64,000 nucleotides of DNA, from positions 21,232-85,231 of the forward strand of contig JAAYYU010000188.1 of assembly GCA_012515235.1 (NCBI GenBank). The letters are read 5' to 3'. The position numbers were made by a program, and so were the translations under genes. Below are positions 24,256 to 32,474 of this stretch, in pieces. Source of the DNA: Candidatus Anammoximicrobium sp. (lineage in GTDB: Bacteria; Planctomycetota; Planctomycetia; Pirellulales; Pirellulaceae). The stretch's first letter is position 1, and each line of letters starts with the position of its first letter. The notes under the pieces were generated by a model. The model worked only from the letters and a program-made list of their open reading frames with translations, was not told the origin of the DNA and ran no database searches.

Positions 24256-24838
24256 GTGGCGCAAGCTCCCAGTTTGCGCCGCGGCGTCGTGAAAGGATGC
24301 CGGGTCTTTTGGTCGGGGTATGTCGCCCTGGCCGAGTCCGATCCGCGAGCGGTCGTGATGCACGCGTTGATGGAGATCGAGCATCAGGAGGTCTTCCTGG
24401 AGATCCGGGAACTTGATCCGCTGCGGCGGCTGGTAACCTGCATCGAGGTGCTATCGCCGTTCAACCAGCGGGCTGGTTCGGCGGGTTAGCTGGAGTAGCA
24501 ACGGCGGCCGAAATAACTTTCCGAATTTTCGCCACCACGCTGGCAAGCAGCGTGGTGGCGCAGAGGAGGCTCCCCGCGCAAAGTCGCTGCGGATTCCACC
24601 GTGCGAGTCAGCGCGTGCCTTGGCTTGCCGCCAGTTCTCGCCGAAACGGGGAGGTTGTTTCGGCCTCCGTTGCTACGACCGCAAGCGTCAGGTGTTTCAG
24701 GAGCGCCATGTCAACCTGGTCGAGATCGACCTGTTGCGCAGCGGCCGCCGGCGGAGCATGGAAAAGCCTCGGCCGGACAGCCCGTACTACGTGCTGGCGA
24801 TACGCAAGAGTGCTGCTCCGTCTGGCCGTCGGTTTTGA
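24256..24838 (+). pseudogene. DUF4058-family remnant split by an insertion
   Basis: Two pieces of one DUF4058-type protein are visible in different frames. The first (frame of the 77-aa ORF) reads 'HQEVFLEIRELDPLRRLVTC' and IEVLSPFNQRAGSAG, then stops at 24489. The second (frame of 24620-24838) resumes with LRCYDRKRQVFQERHVNLVE, IDLLRSG and RPDSPYYVLAIRKS. In intact family members the sequence 'IEVLSPxNKxxGS-GRxxYxRKRQxxLxxxVNLVEIDLLR' is continuous. The break is therefore between GSAG and LRCYD and holds about 165 extra bases, bounded by an inverted repeat. The N-terminal third of the protein is also not found. Confidence 0.65.
24495..24676. mobile_element. 182-bp MITE-like element with 23-bp inverted ends
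   Basis: GTAGCAACGGCGGCCGAAATAAC (split here as left end, 24495-24517) and its mirror at 24654-24676 match at 21 of 23 positions. Inside lies a second, perfect hairpin at 24530-24560 (13-bp CGCCACCACGCTG arms, GCAAG loop). The element interrupts the DUF4058 remnant. No transposase is encoded. A few bases of the right end double as DUF4058 codons, so the exact boundary is uncertain. Confidence 0.6.
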
Positions 24839-24959
24839 TGCCGCTGTTGCAGAGGAAGCCGGGTTACAGGAAGTCGTGGGTTGTGTCGTCGAGGGGGCTG
24901 CTGCTTCGTCCCTCCGGCGCATTCTGAAATTGGTCGCGGACCTTCATCGTGGCTCCGTT

Positions 24960-26939
24960 TCAGAAGCGGTCCAAGGTGTCGATCCAGCGGACCAGTTCGG
25001 CTCGCTCTTGGTCGTCCAGCGGGCGCGGCTCGCCGGGGCGTTTCCGCAGGATGATCGGGTACTTCATGTCCTGCAGCCGCTTGACCTGCTCCTCGATGCG
25101 TTGGCCGCCAACGGGTTGTTTTTCGGCCACCGTCAGCATCAGCGCCAGGCGTTCAATCGGATCGTTGGCGGGGACTTGGATCCGGCCGGGCAGGACGGTG
25201 TCGGTGGCCGCGGCCGCGCGGATCAGGCTGCGATGCGAAAAAGCTGTCAGCAATGCCATGGCGCCGCCCGTTTGACGGCCGCAAGCCACAATCCGTGTGC
25301 GGTCGATGTGGTACTTGGCGATCACCTCGTCCAGCGTCTTGCGGAGGTAGTCGCTTTCGGTGGGCAGCCAGCGTTGCGGGTCGGCCGACTGCGGGACGAG
25401 AAGGATCAAGTCGTTTGCCTGGCAGACGCCTTTCCAGGTTTCGATCAGCTGCGCACGGTCGACGTCGCCCGGTTCGTGCAGCCACATCAGCAGCCCGTAG
25501 GCGACCTCCGGGTGATAGTTGTCGGGCACGTAGGCAAAGCACTCGTTCGTTTCTTCAGGCAGTTTGACGTTCACTGCGCCGACGGGCGGCCGCTGGGCGG
25601 CCGACGCCTGGACGGGCCTGCGGGCGGCCGGCAGGTGTTGCGGGATCGCCGTCGGCAGGCTTGCCAATTCCAGCTCGAATTCCCGTGTCTCGGCTGCGCG
25701 TTGGACGGCCGCCTTGATTCGTTGTTTGGGTTCGTAGTTGCCCAGGATTTCCCAGGCCGAAGCCACGTCCGCGACCGGTTTGTCCGACAATCGGACCAAG
25801 CGGTCTTCGGCCCGAAGGCCGGCTTTCGCCGCGGGGCTGCCGGGGTAGACGTAGCGAACCACCACGCCGGGCTTGGCGGCGGGCGAGCGATCGGGGAGCA
25901 AGCCGAGGAACGGGGTTTCGTACGGTTCCAGCCGGCCAGCCAACTCGACCACGATTTCCACGCGCCGCGCGCCGCGCAGAACGACCATGTTCAGTTGCTC
26001 GCCGGCATATCGCGGTCCCAGGGCGTGCCGCAACTGGGTTTGCCGCGCGATCTTGATTCCGGCGACCTCGACGATGCGATCACCGGCCTGCAGGCCCGCT
26101 TTCCTGGCAGGCGACTTGGGCTGGACCGCAGCGATCTCCGGCGGATCGGCGTAGATGTCGTTGCCCTGGAGCGTGATTCCCAGCAGGCCGGGATACAGCT
26201 CTTCGCCGCGTTTCAACTTGTCCAGATGCCGCAAGACATCGACCAGCGGAATCGCGAAACCGATCCCCGAATCGTACCATTCGGCGCCGGCGACTTCGTC
26301 CTGCTGCTGCGGGGACAGCGGCGCGAGCACGCCCAGCACGCGGCCGCGGATGTCGATCAGCGGGCCGCCATAGTTGTTCGGCGAGACCTTGGCGTCCGTC
26401 TGGATCGCCTTGCCCCAGATGCGGCTGGTGGCGCTGAGGATGCCCACGGAAACATTCGGCAACGGCTGGTCGAACGTGCGCCCGACGGCGATGGTCCATT
26501 GGCCGACGGCCATCTCTTCGCGGGGCACGACCTGGGGAACGGTCAGCAGTTCGTCGCTGGCGACCTTCAACAGCACGAGCATGCGACTGCGGTCGCGAGC
26601 CACGATCTGGGCCGTCGCCCGCCGGCCGCTGGGCAACGTGACCAGGATCGATGACGGCTGTTGAATGAAGTTGAACGCGCTGGAGATGATGTAGCCGTCG
26701 GGCGACACGGCCAGGCCGGTGGTCGCGCCGGTGCCGACCAGCACCCGTTCGACGCGTTCCAAGCCGCCGATGGTCTCGATCCGCAACACGGACGGCGCGA
26801 TCTTGGCGACCGCGGCTTTGATGGCTTGCTCTTCCAAGGCGACCAGGTCGTCTTGGACCGCGGGCGCGGACGGAGGCCAGAGCAGGGAGATGAGCCAGAG
26901 GGCGGGGGCGAAACGAAGGCTGCATCGCGTGTGGATCAT
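24960..26939 (-). CDS. HtrA-like pseudoprotease fused to a pseudo-hydrolase domain
   Basis: A 659-aa exported protein: signal peptide (about 1-28), trypsin-like domain (about 30-235), two PDZ domains (about 240-400) and an alpha/beta-hydrolase-like C-terminus (about 440-659). The protease triad looks lost. The His position reads SPDGYIISSAFNF with no histidine, the Asp position reads DRSRMLVLLKV, and the Ser position reads SPNNYGGPL (Tyr for Ser). The hydrolase nucleophile elbow, normally GxSxG, reads ACGRQTGGAMA with Gln. It may act as a binding or scaffolding protein for denatured envelope proteins or for the active HtrA. It is the last gene of the long operon. Confidence 0.85.
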   Translation of the reverse strand: MIHTRCSLRFAPALWLISLLWPPSAPAVQDDLVALEEQAIKAAVAKIAPSVLRIETIGGLERVERVLVGTGATTGLAVSPDGYIISSAFNFIQQPSSILVTLPSGRRATAQIVARDRSRMLVLLKVASDELLTVPQVVPREEMAVGQWTIAVGRTFDQPLPNVSVGILSATSRIWGKAIQTDAKVSPNNYGGPLIDIRGRVLGVLAPLSPQQQDEVAGAEWYDSGIGFAIPLVDVLRHLDKLKRGEELYPGLLGITLQGNDIYADPPEIAAVQPKSPARKAGLQAGDRIVEVAGIKIARQTQLRHALGPRYAGEQLNMVVLRGARRVEIVVELAGRLEPYETPFLGLLPDRSPAAKPGVVVRYVYPGSPAAKAGLRAEDRLVRLSDKPVADVASAWEILGNYEPKQRIKAAVQRAAETREFELELASLPTAIPQHLPAARRPVQASAAQRPPVGAVNVKLPEETNECFAYVPDNYHPEVAYGLLMWLHEPGDVDRAQLIETWKGVCQANDLILLVPQSADPQRWLPTESDYLRKTLDEVIAKYHIDRTRIVACGRQTGGAMALLTAFSHRSLIRAAAATDTVLPGRIQVPANDPIERLALMLTVAEKQPVGGQRIEEQVKRLQDMKYPIILRKRPGEPRPLDDQERAELVRWIDTLDRF

Positions 26940-26957
26940 AGCTGGCCAGTCATGCTT

Positions 26958-26978
26958 CCACCGACGCGAGGTCGGTGG
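26958..26978. repeat. Small hairpin in operon gap
   Basis: CCACCGAC-GCGAG-GTCGGTGG, a perfect 8-bp stem, lies in the 48-bp gap between the two pseudoprotease genes. No T-tract follows. Confidence 0.6.
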
Positions 26979-26987
26979 GCAGCGGGG

Positions 26988-28055
26988 TTACTGCTTGGTT
27001 TCCAGAACCACGTCGGCCAGTTGCTGGCCGCGTTGGACGGTCAAGCGCACGGGGTCGATGTGGTCGATCAGCGACAGGGTCTCCACGACGCTGGCGCAGG
27101 AAGTGACGACGCTGTTGTTGACGAATAAGATCAGATCATCGGGCTGCAGCCTGGCCCGCGCGGCCGGGGAATCGGGCGTCACGGCGTCGATGAACGGAGG
27201 GGTGCGGGACAGCACGTCGGGCACCAGTCGCACGCCGACCCGCGCCAGCGTCCAAGGCTCCGCCGGTTTCTTAATCGAATCGTCGATCTTCCGGGGCAAC
27301 GTCTTGCCTGCCAGAATATCGTCCACGGGCGTCACCAATTCGCCCGCGGGAATGGCGTAGTTCAGCCACGTGTTGTTCAGGGCGTTGCGAAGTTCCTTGC
27401 CCAGGATGCCGACCAGGTTGCCCCGGCGGTCCGTCAAGGCGCCGCCGGCCGAGCCGGGGTTGTTGGTCATGGCATCGACCACGTACACGGGTCCGTCGTA
27501 CGGCGTCTCGAAGGCGCCGCGGCGAGCCGCCAGCTGCGTCTGGGCCGAGACAACGCCGTGCAAGACGCTGGCGTCCTCGTCGCCGGCGGCCACGCCGAAC
27601 AGATTGCTGAACGCCAGGACGCGATCCCCCACGGCCGGCTCGACCCCGTCGCTCAAGCGGAAGTGCGGCAGGCTGTCCGCGTCGATCTTGAGCACGGCGA
27701 TCTCGCGGCGCGGATCCGCTCCGACCAACGAGGCCTGGTATTTCCGGCCGTCGTCCAGCGTGACGACGACGTTGTCGGTGTCCAGCACGTAGCTCCAAAC
27801 CGTCAACACGTGCCCCGTGGGCGAGATCAGAAATCCGCTCTGATAGGCCTCCAATCCCTGCAGACCGCCAGCCCCGTAGATCTTGACCATCTTGGGCTGG
27901 ACGGACGCGGCGATGTCGATGAAGGCGCCGTCGGCGGCTCGGCAGACGCGAGACGCGGCGGGCAACAGCAGCGCGGCCGCGCACGCCAGCCACGCTGCGG
28001 CCGGCGGCCGAGGCCGGAGTGAACGGAACGCATTGCGTGTCAGGGTAGATGTCAT
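26988..28055 (-). CDS. HtrA-like pseudoprotease with PDZ domain
   Basis: A 355-aa exported protein. The start chosen is ATG 28055 (MTSTLTRNAFRSLRPRPPAA), which gives a clean signal peptide; the 538-aa ORF-track frame runs back into the active HtrA gene. The trypsin-like fold is recognisable, but the three catalytic positions read Ser (GHVLTVWSYVLD), Glu (DPRREIAVLKI) and Ala (NNPGSAGGAL) in place of His, Asp and Ser. A PDZ-like domain follows ('FIDAVTPDSPAARARLQPDD'). It cannot be a serine protease by this alignment, so a substrate-binding or regulatory role is inferred. It sits between an active HtrA gene and another dead one. Confidence 0.85.
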   Translation of the reverse strand: MTSTLTRNAFRSLRPRPPAAAWLACAAALLLPAASRVCRAADGAFIDIAASVQPKMVKIYGAGGLQGLEAYQSGFLISPTGHVLTVWSYVLDTDNVVVTLDDGRKYQASLVGADPRREIAVLKIDADSLPHFRLSDGVEPAVGDRVLAFSNLFGVAAGDEDASVLHGVVSAQTQLAARRGAFETPYDGPVYVVDAMTNNPGSAGGALTDRRGNLVGILGKELRNALNNTWLNYAIPAGELVTPVDDILAGKTLPRKIDDSIKKPAEPWTLARVGVRLVPDVLSRTPPFIDAVTPDSPAARARLQPDDLILFVNNSVVTSCASVVETLSLIDHIDPVRLTVQRGQQLADVVLETKQ

Positions 28056-28064
28056 GTGCGGTTC

Positions 28065-28084
28065 ATGACAGGCTGGCAAGCCTG
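28065..28084. repeat. Small hairpin GACAGGCT/AGCCTGTC
   Basis: GACAGGCT-GGCA-AGCCTGTC, a perfect 8-bp stem in the 31-bp gap between the active HtrA gene and the first pseudoprotease gene. No T-tract follows on the coding strand. Confidence 0.65.
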
Positions 28085-28086
28085 TC

Positions 28087-29934
28087 CTACTTGGCGGCCA
28101 AGGTGACGGACTCCAGTCTGATCCGGGCGAAGACCGTGTCGCCGTGACGGACCAGCAGGGCGTGTGGCACCTGGCGGCCGTCGACGGGGCGGTACTCGTC
28201 GAAATAAATCTCGCAAGGATCAACTTGAGCGTCGGGAAACAACTCCATCCCAGCCAACTGGCCGGTGGCGGGGTCGAACAGGAAGCGGGCTTCGACCACG
28301 TTGTGCGTCGCGACCAGCGCGTCGTGCAACCCCGCCCGATCCGGCACGGGCACGGTGCCCAGATAGTACACGTCGCCAAACTGTTGGGGGCCCAGCCGGA
28401 GCAGGCGTTGCCACAGGTGCAGGGCGACCAGCAGTCCGCCGCTGCCTTCCGGCGCCAGTTGCGAGTCCAAGTCCCGCGCGGGATCGACGTCCACCTGCTT
28501 GGCTGCAAAGCGGCCAGTGACTTTGTCGCCCGCCAGAACGATCTCGATCCGGCTGCCGGCCGAGTCGGTGCCCGCCAGCGTCCACGTTCCGGCCAGCGGC
28601 GCAAAGTCGCCGTGGGCCAGCAGCGTGCGCCAGACGCGGTTGCGGTTCAGCTCGTTGAAGTAGTAGTTGGCATAGCCCGGCCGCTTGACGATCAGTTTTT
28701 CCAGGTGCCGAGGCGCAGGCTCCTGGCGGCGCACCTTTTCCCGCGGCACGATGCGCGGCGGTTGAGGCTGCCCGCCCGGCACGGACTTGCCCTGTTCTCC
28801 GTGCGCTTTCGGCTTGGGTTTGTCGGCGTCGCCGGGTTGCTCGTCTTGGGGCAGCGGCTTGGGCAGAGGCGGCTCTTCGACGGGCAGGGCCCCTTCGGCC
28901 TTGCGCAGCAGTTCCTCCGTCCCGTGGACGCCCATCAGCCGCACAAAGACGTCGCGGCGTTCGCCGTCACGGCGGTAGCGGAGCGGCACGCGCCAACCCT
29001 TGGGGAAGATGCCGAGGACGTTCTTGAAGCCGTTCACCGACGTGACCGCCCGGCCGCCAAACGCCAGGAGTTCGTCGCCGTACCGCAAACCTCGGCGGAA
29101 AGCGTCGCTGGTTTCCAGGATGTCCGTCACGAGAATCCGGCCGTCCTCGTCACGGGACACGGTGGCGCCCAGCGTGGCGTGATCCACGACGCGACCGCTG
29201 CGAAGACAGCCCAGGAAGTTCTTGATCTGGTTGATCGAGATCGCGTAACCGACGCCTACGTTGACGCGGCCCCGCTTTTCAAACGAGCCGCGGCCGTTGA
29301 TGCCGATCAGTTGCCCGGCGGCGTTGAACAGGGGCCCGCCCGAGTTGCCCGGATTGATCGACGCGTCGGTCTGAATGCAGTCGGCGTACTCCAGCAGCGT
29401 GCCGGCGGGGTATTGGTAACGGTGGACGCCCGAAACGAGTCCATAGGTCACGGTGGGCTGAAAGTCGGTGGCCAGCAGGAACGGATTGCCGACGGCGAAA
29501 CACCAGTCGCCGACGCGCACGGCGTCGCTGTCGCCCAGTTCCGCAGAGGGGAAATCCTCGCGGCCCTGCAGCTTGATCAGCGCGACGTCGCCTGTCGGAT
29601 CGAGACCGACGAGCACGGCGTCATACAACTGGCCGTCGGCCATGCCGCACTGCATCCAATCGCCGGCGGGCTTGGTGACGTGAAAATTGGACAACGCATA
29701 GCCATCGGGCGTGATCACGACGCCCGATCCGCCGCCCTGGCCGTCGTTGGCAAACACGGCGACCGCGGTCTGGACCGCTCTGGCTACCGCGGCGATCCGC
29801 TGCTGTTCGGCCTGCAGGACCGCAGCGGACACCGGCTCGGCCTGGCCGACGCGGGCTGCGCCGACTGCCAGGCCAACCAGACCGAGGAAGAGAACGCCGA
29901 CTTGCGGCGCAGCACGGCACCCGAAGAGCCTCAT
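28087..29934 (-). CDS. HtrA/DegP-type serine protease with PDZ and extra C-terminal domain
   Basis: A 615-aa exported protein. ATG 29934 overlaps the previous stop as ATGA, so it is translationally coupled; the ORF-track start 21 bases earlier lacks this. After the signal segment (about 10-33) comes a trypsin-like protease with a complete triad: His85 in LSNFHVT, Asp116 in DPTGDVALIKL, Ser198 in NPGNSGGPL. A PDZ domain follows (about 255-345), then a proline-rich linker (about 365-410). The C-terminal ~200 residues ('RPGYANYYFNELNRNRVWRT' onward) are beta-rich and resemble a lipoprotein-carrier-like sheet. It should degrade or hold misfolded periplasmic proteins. It is the only one of the three adjacent HtrA paralogues with a full triad. 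Confidence 0.9.
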   Translation of the reverse strand: MRLFGCRAAPQVGVLFLGLVGLAVGAARVGQAEPVSAAVLQAEQQRIAAVARAVQTAVAVFANDGQGGGSGVVITPDGYALSNFHVTKPAGDWMQCGMADGQLYDAVLVGLDPTGDVALIKLQGREDFPSAELGDSDAVRVGDWCFAVGNPFLLATDFQPTVTYGLVSGVHRYQYPAGTLLEYADCIQTDASINPGNSGGPLFNAAGQLIGINGRGSFEKRGRVNVGVGYAISINQIKNFLGCLRSGRVVDHATLGATVSRDEDGRILVTDILETSDAFRRGLRYGDELLAFGGRAVTSVNGFKNVLGIFPKGWRVPLRYRRDGERRDVFVRLMGVHGTEELLRKAEGALPVEEPPLPKPLPQDEQPGDADKPKPKAHGEQGKSVPGGQPQPPRIVPREKVRRQEPAPRHLEKLIVKRPGYANYYFNELNRNRVWRTLLAHGDFAPLAGTWTLAGTDSAGSRIEIVLAGDKVTGRFAAKQVDVDPARDLDSQLAPEGSGGLLVALHLWQRLLRLGPQQFGDVYYLGTVPVPDRAGLHDALVATHNVVEARFLFDPATGQLAGMELFPDAQVDPCEIYFDEYRPVDGRQVPHALLVRHGDTVFARIRLESVTLAAK

Positions 29935-31127
29935 TTCGTGATCCTCGCGTCGCACAAGTCCAGACAGTCGGCGATATCCAGTTGCTCGCCGAAATCCACC
30001 AGGATCTTCAGCCGCTTGACGCCGGTGATGTCGACGTCGATCGCCAGCGGCTCGTCGCTGCCCGTCATCGTTTGGGCGAACAGCTCGCGGTCATCGCCGC
30101 TGATCACCAGACGCACGTGACCGGCCGGACGGACGCGGTCGTCGATGCCCGCCACGGCCAGGAATCGGCGGAAGTCGCCGGCCAGCCGGTAGACCAATTC
30201 AGTGCGGCTGCGAACGGCCAGGCCGCGCTCGTACTCTTGGCCGGCCAGCACCAGGGGATGGCCACCCGGCGCCGCCGATCCGCGCGGCGCAAACAGGCGC
30301 GCGACCATTTCCTTGGGCAGCTTGGTCGGGATGAAGGGACGCCAGGAAACCGTCTGCGGTTCCAAGGCGTCCAGCCACTCGCTGTTTCCACTGGAAAAAT
30401 CGATCCGCTTGAGCTGCGCCAGGGGCAGCGAGACGGACACGCCTGCGACCGTCACGAGGTCCAACTGCCCGCCCGTCTGGCTCCACGATCTCACGCTCCA
30501 TTGCGATCCGCAAGCGTCCGTGACTTGGGCCGATCGCCGCGGCAACTCGCCGGCGGCAGGGTGATAGTACAGCAGCCCCTCCAATTTCGTCCGTTTGGCC
30601 TGGACGACGTCGCCGTCCGACTCAAACTGCACGGCCTCGTTGCTGACGTCGCGGATCGCACCGGTCAGCTGGTCCAGGCTGTCGCCGCGGCGGATCACGA
30701 GCGAATCGCCGGCGGCCTTGGCCTCCAGCAGTTCCTGCCAACGCTGGGCCAACTGAGGCGCGGAGGCGAAGTCGCGGAACCGCACTGCGCGGATCGCGGC
30801 GGTGCGAATCGGCAGTGACTGGCCGGCAAGCGTGCGGACGGTCGCGGTGCCCGCGGCAACCGCGTACCCGTCGCCGCGAATCAGCGAACCGTCCATCAGT
30901 TCGACCCACACGGTGACGGGGCGATCGGCCGCAGCCGGCGTCGGCGCGGCCGTCAGCTCCCACAGACTGGCAAGCGCCAGTCGCTGCGGGCCGGCTTCCG
31001 TTTGGACAACGACGGCCTCCGCGGAAAGTTCGACCAGTTGACCGCGGATGGACGGCCCGGCCAAGGGGCGTACCTCCACAGGCAGCGTGCTCAGGACGAT
31101 CAGAGAAATCAGGGTCAAAACGTGCAT
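29931..31127 (-). CDS. NPCBM-domain exported protein
   Basis: A 398-aa protein with a short signal peptide. Its N-terminal ~250 residues contain beta-rich repeats of the form 'IRGQLVELSAEAVVVQTEAG' and 'TGAIRDVSNEAVQFESDGD', which recall small SH3- or Sm-like units. The C-terminal ~150 residues match the NPCBM fold by pattern: 'HPLVLAGQEYERGLAVRSRT', 'LVYRLAGDFRRFLAVAGIDD', then 'LKILVDFGEQLDIADCLDLCDARI'. NPCBM modules are putative sugar-binding domains. The stop overlaps the HtrA start, so the two are made together. The partner or ligand is unknown. Confidence 0.8.
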   Translation of the reverse strand: MHVLTLISLIVLSTLPVEVRPLAGPSIRGQLVELSAEAVVVQTEAGPQRLALASLWELTAAPTPAAADRPVTVWVELMDGSLIRGDGYAVAAGTATVRTLAGQSLPIRTAAIRAVRFRDFASAPQLAQRWQELLEAKAAGDSLVIRRGDSLDQLTGAIRDVSNEAVQFESDGDVVQAKRTKLEGLLYYHPAAGELPRRSAQVTDACGSQWSVRSWSQTGGQLDLVTVAGVSVSLPLAQLKRIDFSSGNSEWLDALEPQTVSWRPFIPTKLPKEMVARLFAPRGSAAPGGHPLVLAGQEYERGLAVRSRTELVYRLAGDFRRFLAVAGIDDRVRPAGHVRLVISGDDRELFAQTMTGSDEPLAIDVDITGVKRLKILVDFGEQLDIADCLDLCDARITK

Positions 31128-31193
31128 TCGCGTCTTTCGTGGTCAAGGTCGCAAGGCGCTCGTGAGCCGTGCGGTGGTGCTGGGAGCGGGGCT

Positions 31194-31290
31194 GGGTTCA
31201 GGCTTACAGAATTCAATTTTGGCCGAGCAGGGTCGTACCATCTGGCTGACGCCACGATCGGCCAAAATTGAATTCTGTAAGCCTGAACCC
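31194..31290. mobile_element. 97-bp palindromic element (second copy)
   Basis: GGGTTCAGGCTTACAGAATT... with a mirror-image end TGTAAGCCTGAACCC. The arms are perfect for at least 33 bp, including CAGAATTCAATTTTGGCCGA. It lies in the gap between the 343-aa protein gene and the NPCBM gene. Same family as 12186-12281 and 34271-34366, with a different centre. Confidence 0.88.
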
Positions 31291-31331
31291 ATGCTGGACA
31301 GCGTCTCTCCGTGTCAGTTTCCCGTTTGGCG

Positions 31332-32363
31332 CTAGCTGCCCTCGCGGGCCAGTTTGCGGAAGTATTCTTCGATCACCTCGCGGTAGTGGGAAGGGAGGCC
31401 TTTGCTGATTTGCTGCAGAGCCTCTTCCCGCTGCTTGGGAGGCAGGTTGCCCCAGCCGGACTGGATGCCCGTGCGGCGCTGGTCCACGTCGCCCGGCCCC
31501 GAGCCGCCGCCCGGCATGCTGTCCGGCATCGGCTGTGCGGACTGCTTGCCGCCCTGGCTGCTGGAGGCCGACTGCTGCTGGGCCTGTTTTTCCAGTTCCT
31601 CGATCATCTTGTCCAGCTTGGCGATCACGTCGTCTTCTTGCTTGCGCACCCGCTTGCCGGCGCGGCCGAAACCCAGCCGCCGCTCGATGTCGTCCATCAT
31701 CCGGGAGACTTCATCCAGCGAATCGGCCTTCAGCGGCTTGAGGTCGGCTTCCATCAAGGCCGACAGCACCTCGAACCGCTTCGGGATGTTGCCCTTGTTT
31801 TCCTGCAAGCGGGACAGCGCCGCCAGGCAGGGTTCCTTCTGCAGCAGCCGATGGTGACAAGCGGCCTGGTAGAACAGGAGCGTCGCAGGATCGACGACGT
31901 CTGCCGGCTGGAGACCGTCGAGTTGCTCCAGAGCCTCGTCGTACAAAGCGTGCTGGGCCAGCCAGCGCCCGTACAGCAGCCGCAGGTTGTTCCTGACCAA
32001 CGGCGGCTGGTCCGTGTCCCGCAGCGCGGCAAGGCTGGACAGGACCAGGGGCGGTTGGCCGCCGCGGCACAAGGCCACGAAATCGCGCGTGGCGGGGACG
32101 GCCAGGGCGATGGTCTCGGCCAACCGGTCGAGGATGTCGGCGCTGACGGCCGGCAATTGATCCTCGGCCCACAGCGCAGCGAGTTTGGCCTGGGTTGCGT
32201 CCTCGTGGCTTTGGGCGGCCAGCCACTGTTCGACCGCGGCTTTGACCTCCGCTACCGGCGGCGGCTGCCACGTGGCGCGTTTCTGCAGCTCCTCGTCGGC
32301 CCGCAACGGCGCGACGACGGCAGCCAAACTCACCATCCAGAGGAGAAAGCGATTTGCTGTCAT
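31332..32363 (-). CDS. Exported helical-repeat protein of the MoxR/VWA operon
   Basis: A 343-aa protein with a signal peptide (about 1-22, ending APLRADEE) and AGGAGC about nine bases before ATG 32363. The middle (about 60-200) is helical and resembles TPR-type repeats ('YGRWLAQHALYDEALEQLDG', 'LFYQAACHHRLLQKEPCLAA'). The C-terminal region has a coiled coil ('AKLDKMIEELEKQAQQQ'), then a Gly/Gln/Ser-rich linker and a short conserved tail ending 'SHYREVIEEYFRKLAREG'. No enzymatic motif is seen. Its conserved place behind VWA genes suggests a periplasmic partner of that complex. The role is unknown. Confidence 0.75.
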   Translation of the reverse strand: MTANRFLLWMVSLAAVVAPLRADEELQKRATWQPPPVAEVKAAVEQWLAAQSHEDATQAKLAALWAEDQLPAVSADILDRLAETIALAVPATRDFVALCRGGQPPLVLSSLAALRDTDQPPLVRNNLRLLYGRWLAQHALYDEALEQLDGLQPADVVDPATLLFYQAACHHRLLQKEPCLAALSRLQENKGNIPKRFEVLSALMEADLKPLKADSLDEVSRMMDDIERRLGFGRAGKRVRKQEDDVIAKLDKMIEELEKQAQQQSASSSQGGKQSAQPMPDSMPGGGSGPGDVDQRRTGIQSGWGNLPPKQREEALQQISKGLPSHYREVIEEYFRKLAREGS

Positions 32364-32474
32364 CCACGTCTGCTCCTATCCTGGCCTGCGGCCGGAATCC
32401 AGCCAGGTTGGGACTCTGTTCCGACTCGGTCGGGCCGGAGTCCCCGCCTGCGAAGATGCGCACCGCAACCAACC

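Noticed and set aside
24552-26654. 700-aa plus-strand ORF
   Set aside because: Shadow of the minus-strand pseudoprotease gene. Its start lies inside the DUF4058 remnant and inverted-repeat element.
28144-30120. 658-aa plus-strand ORF
   Set aside because: Antisense to the active HtrA gene, which has a complete triad and a proper start.
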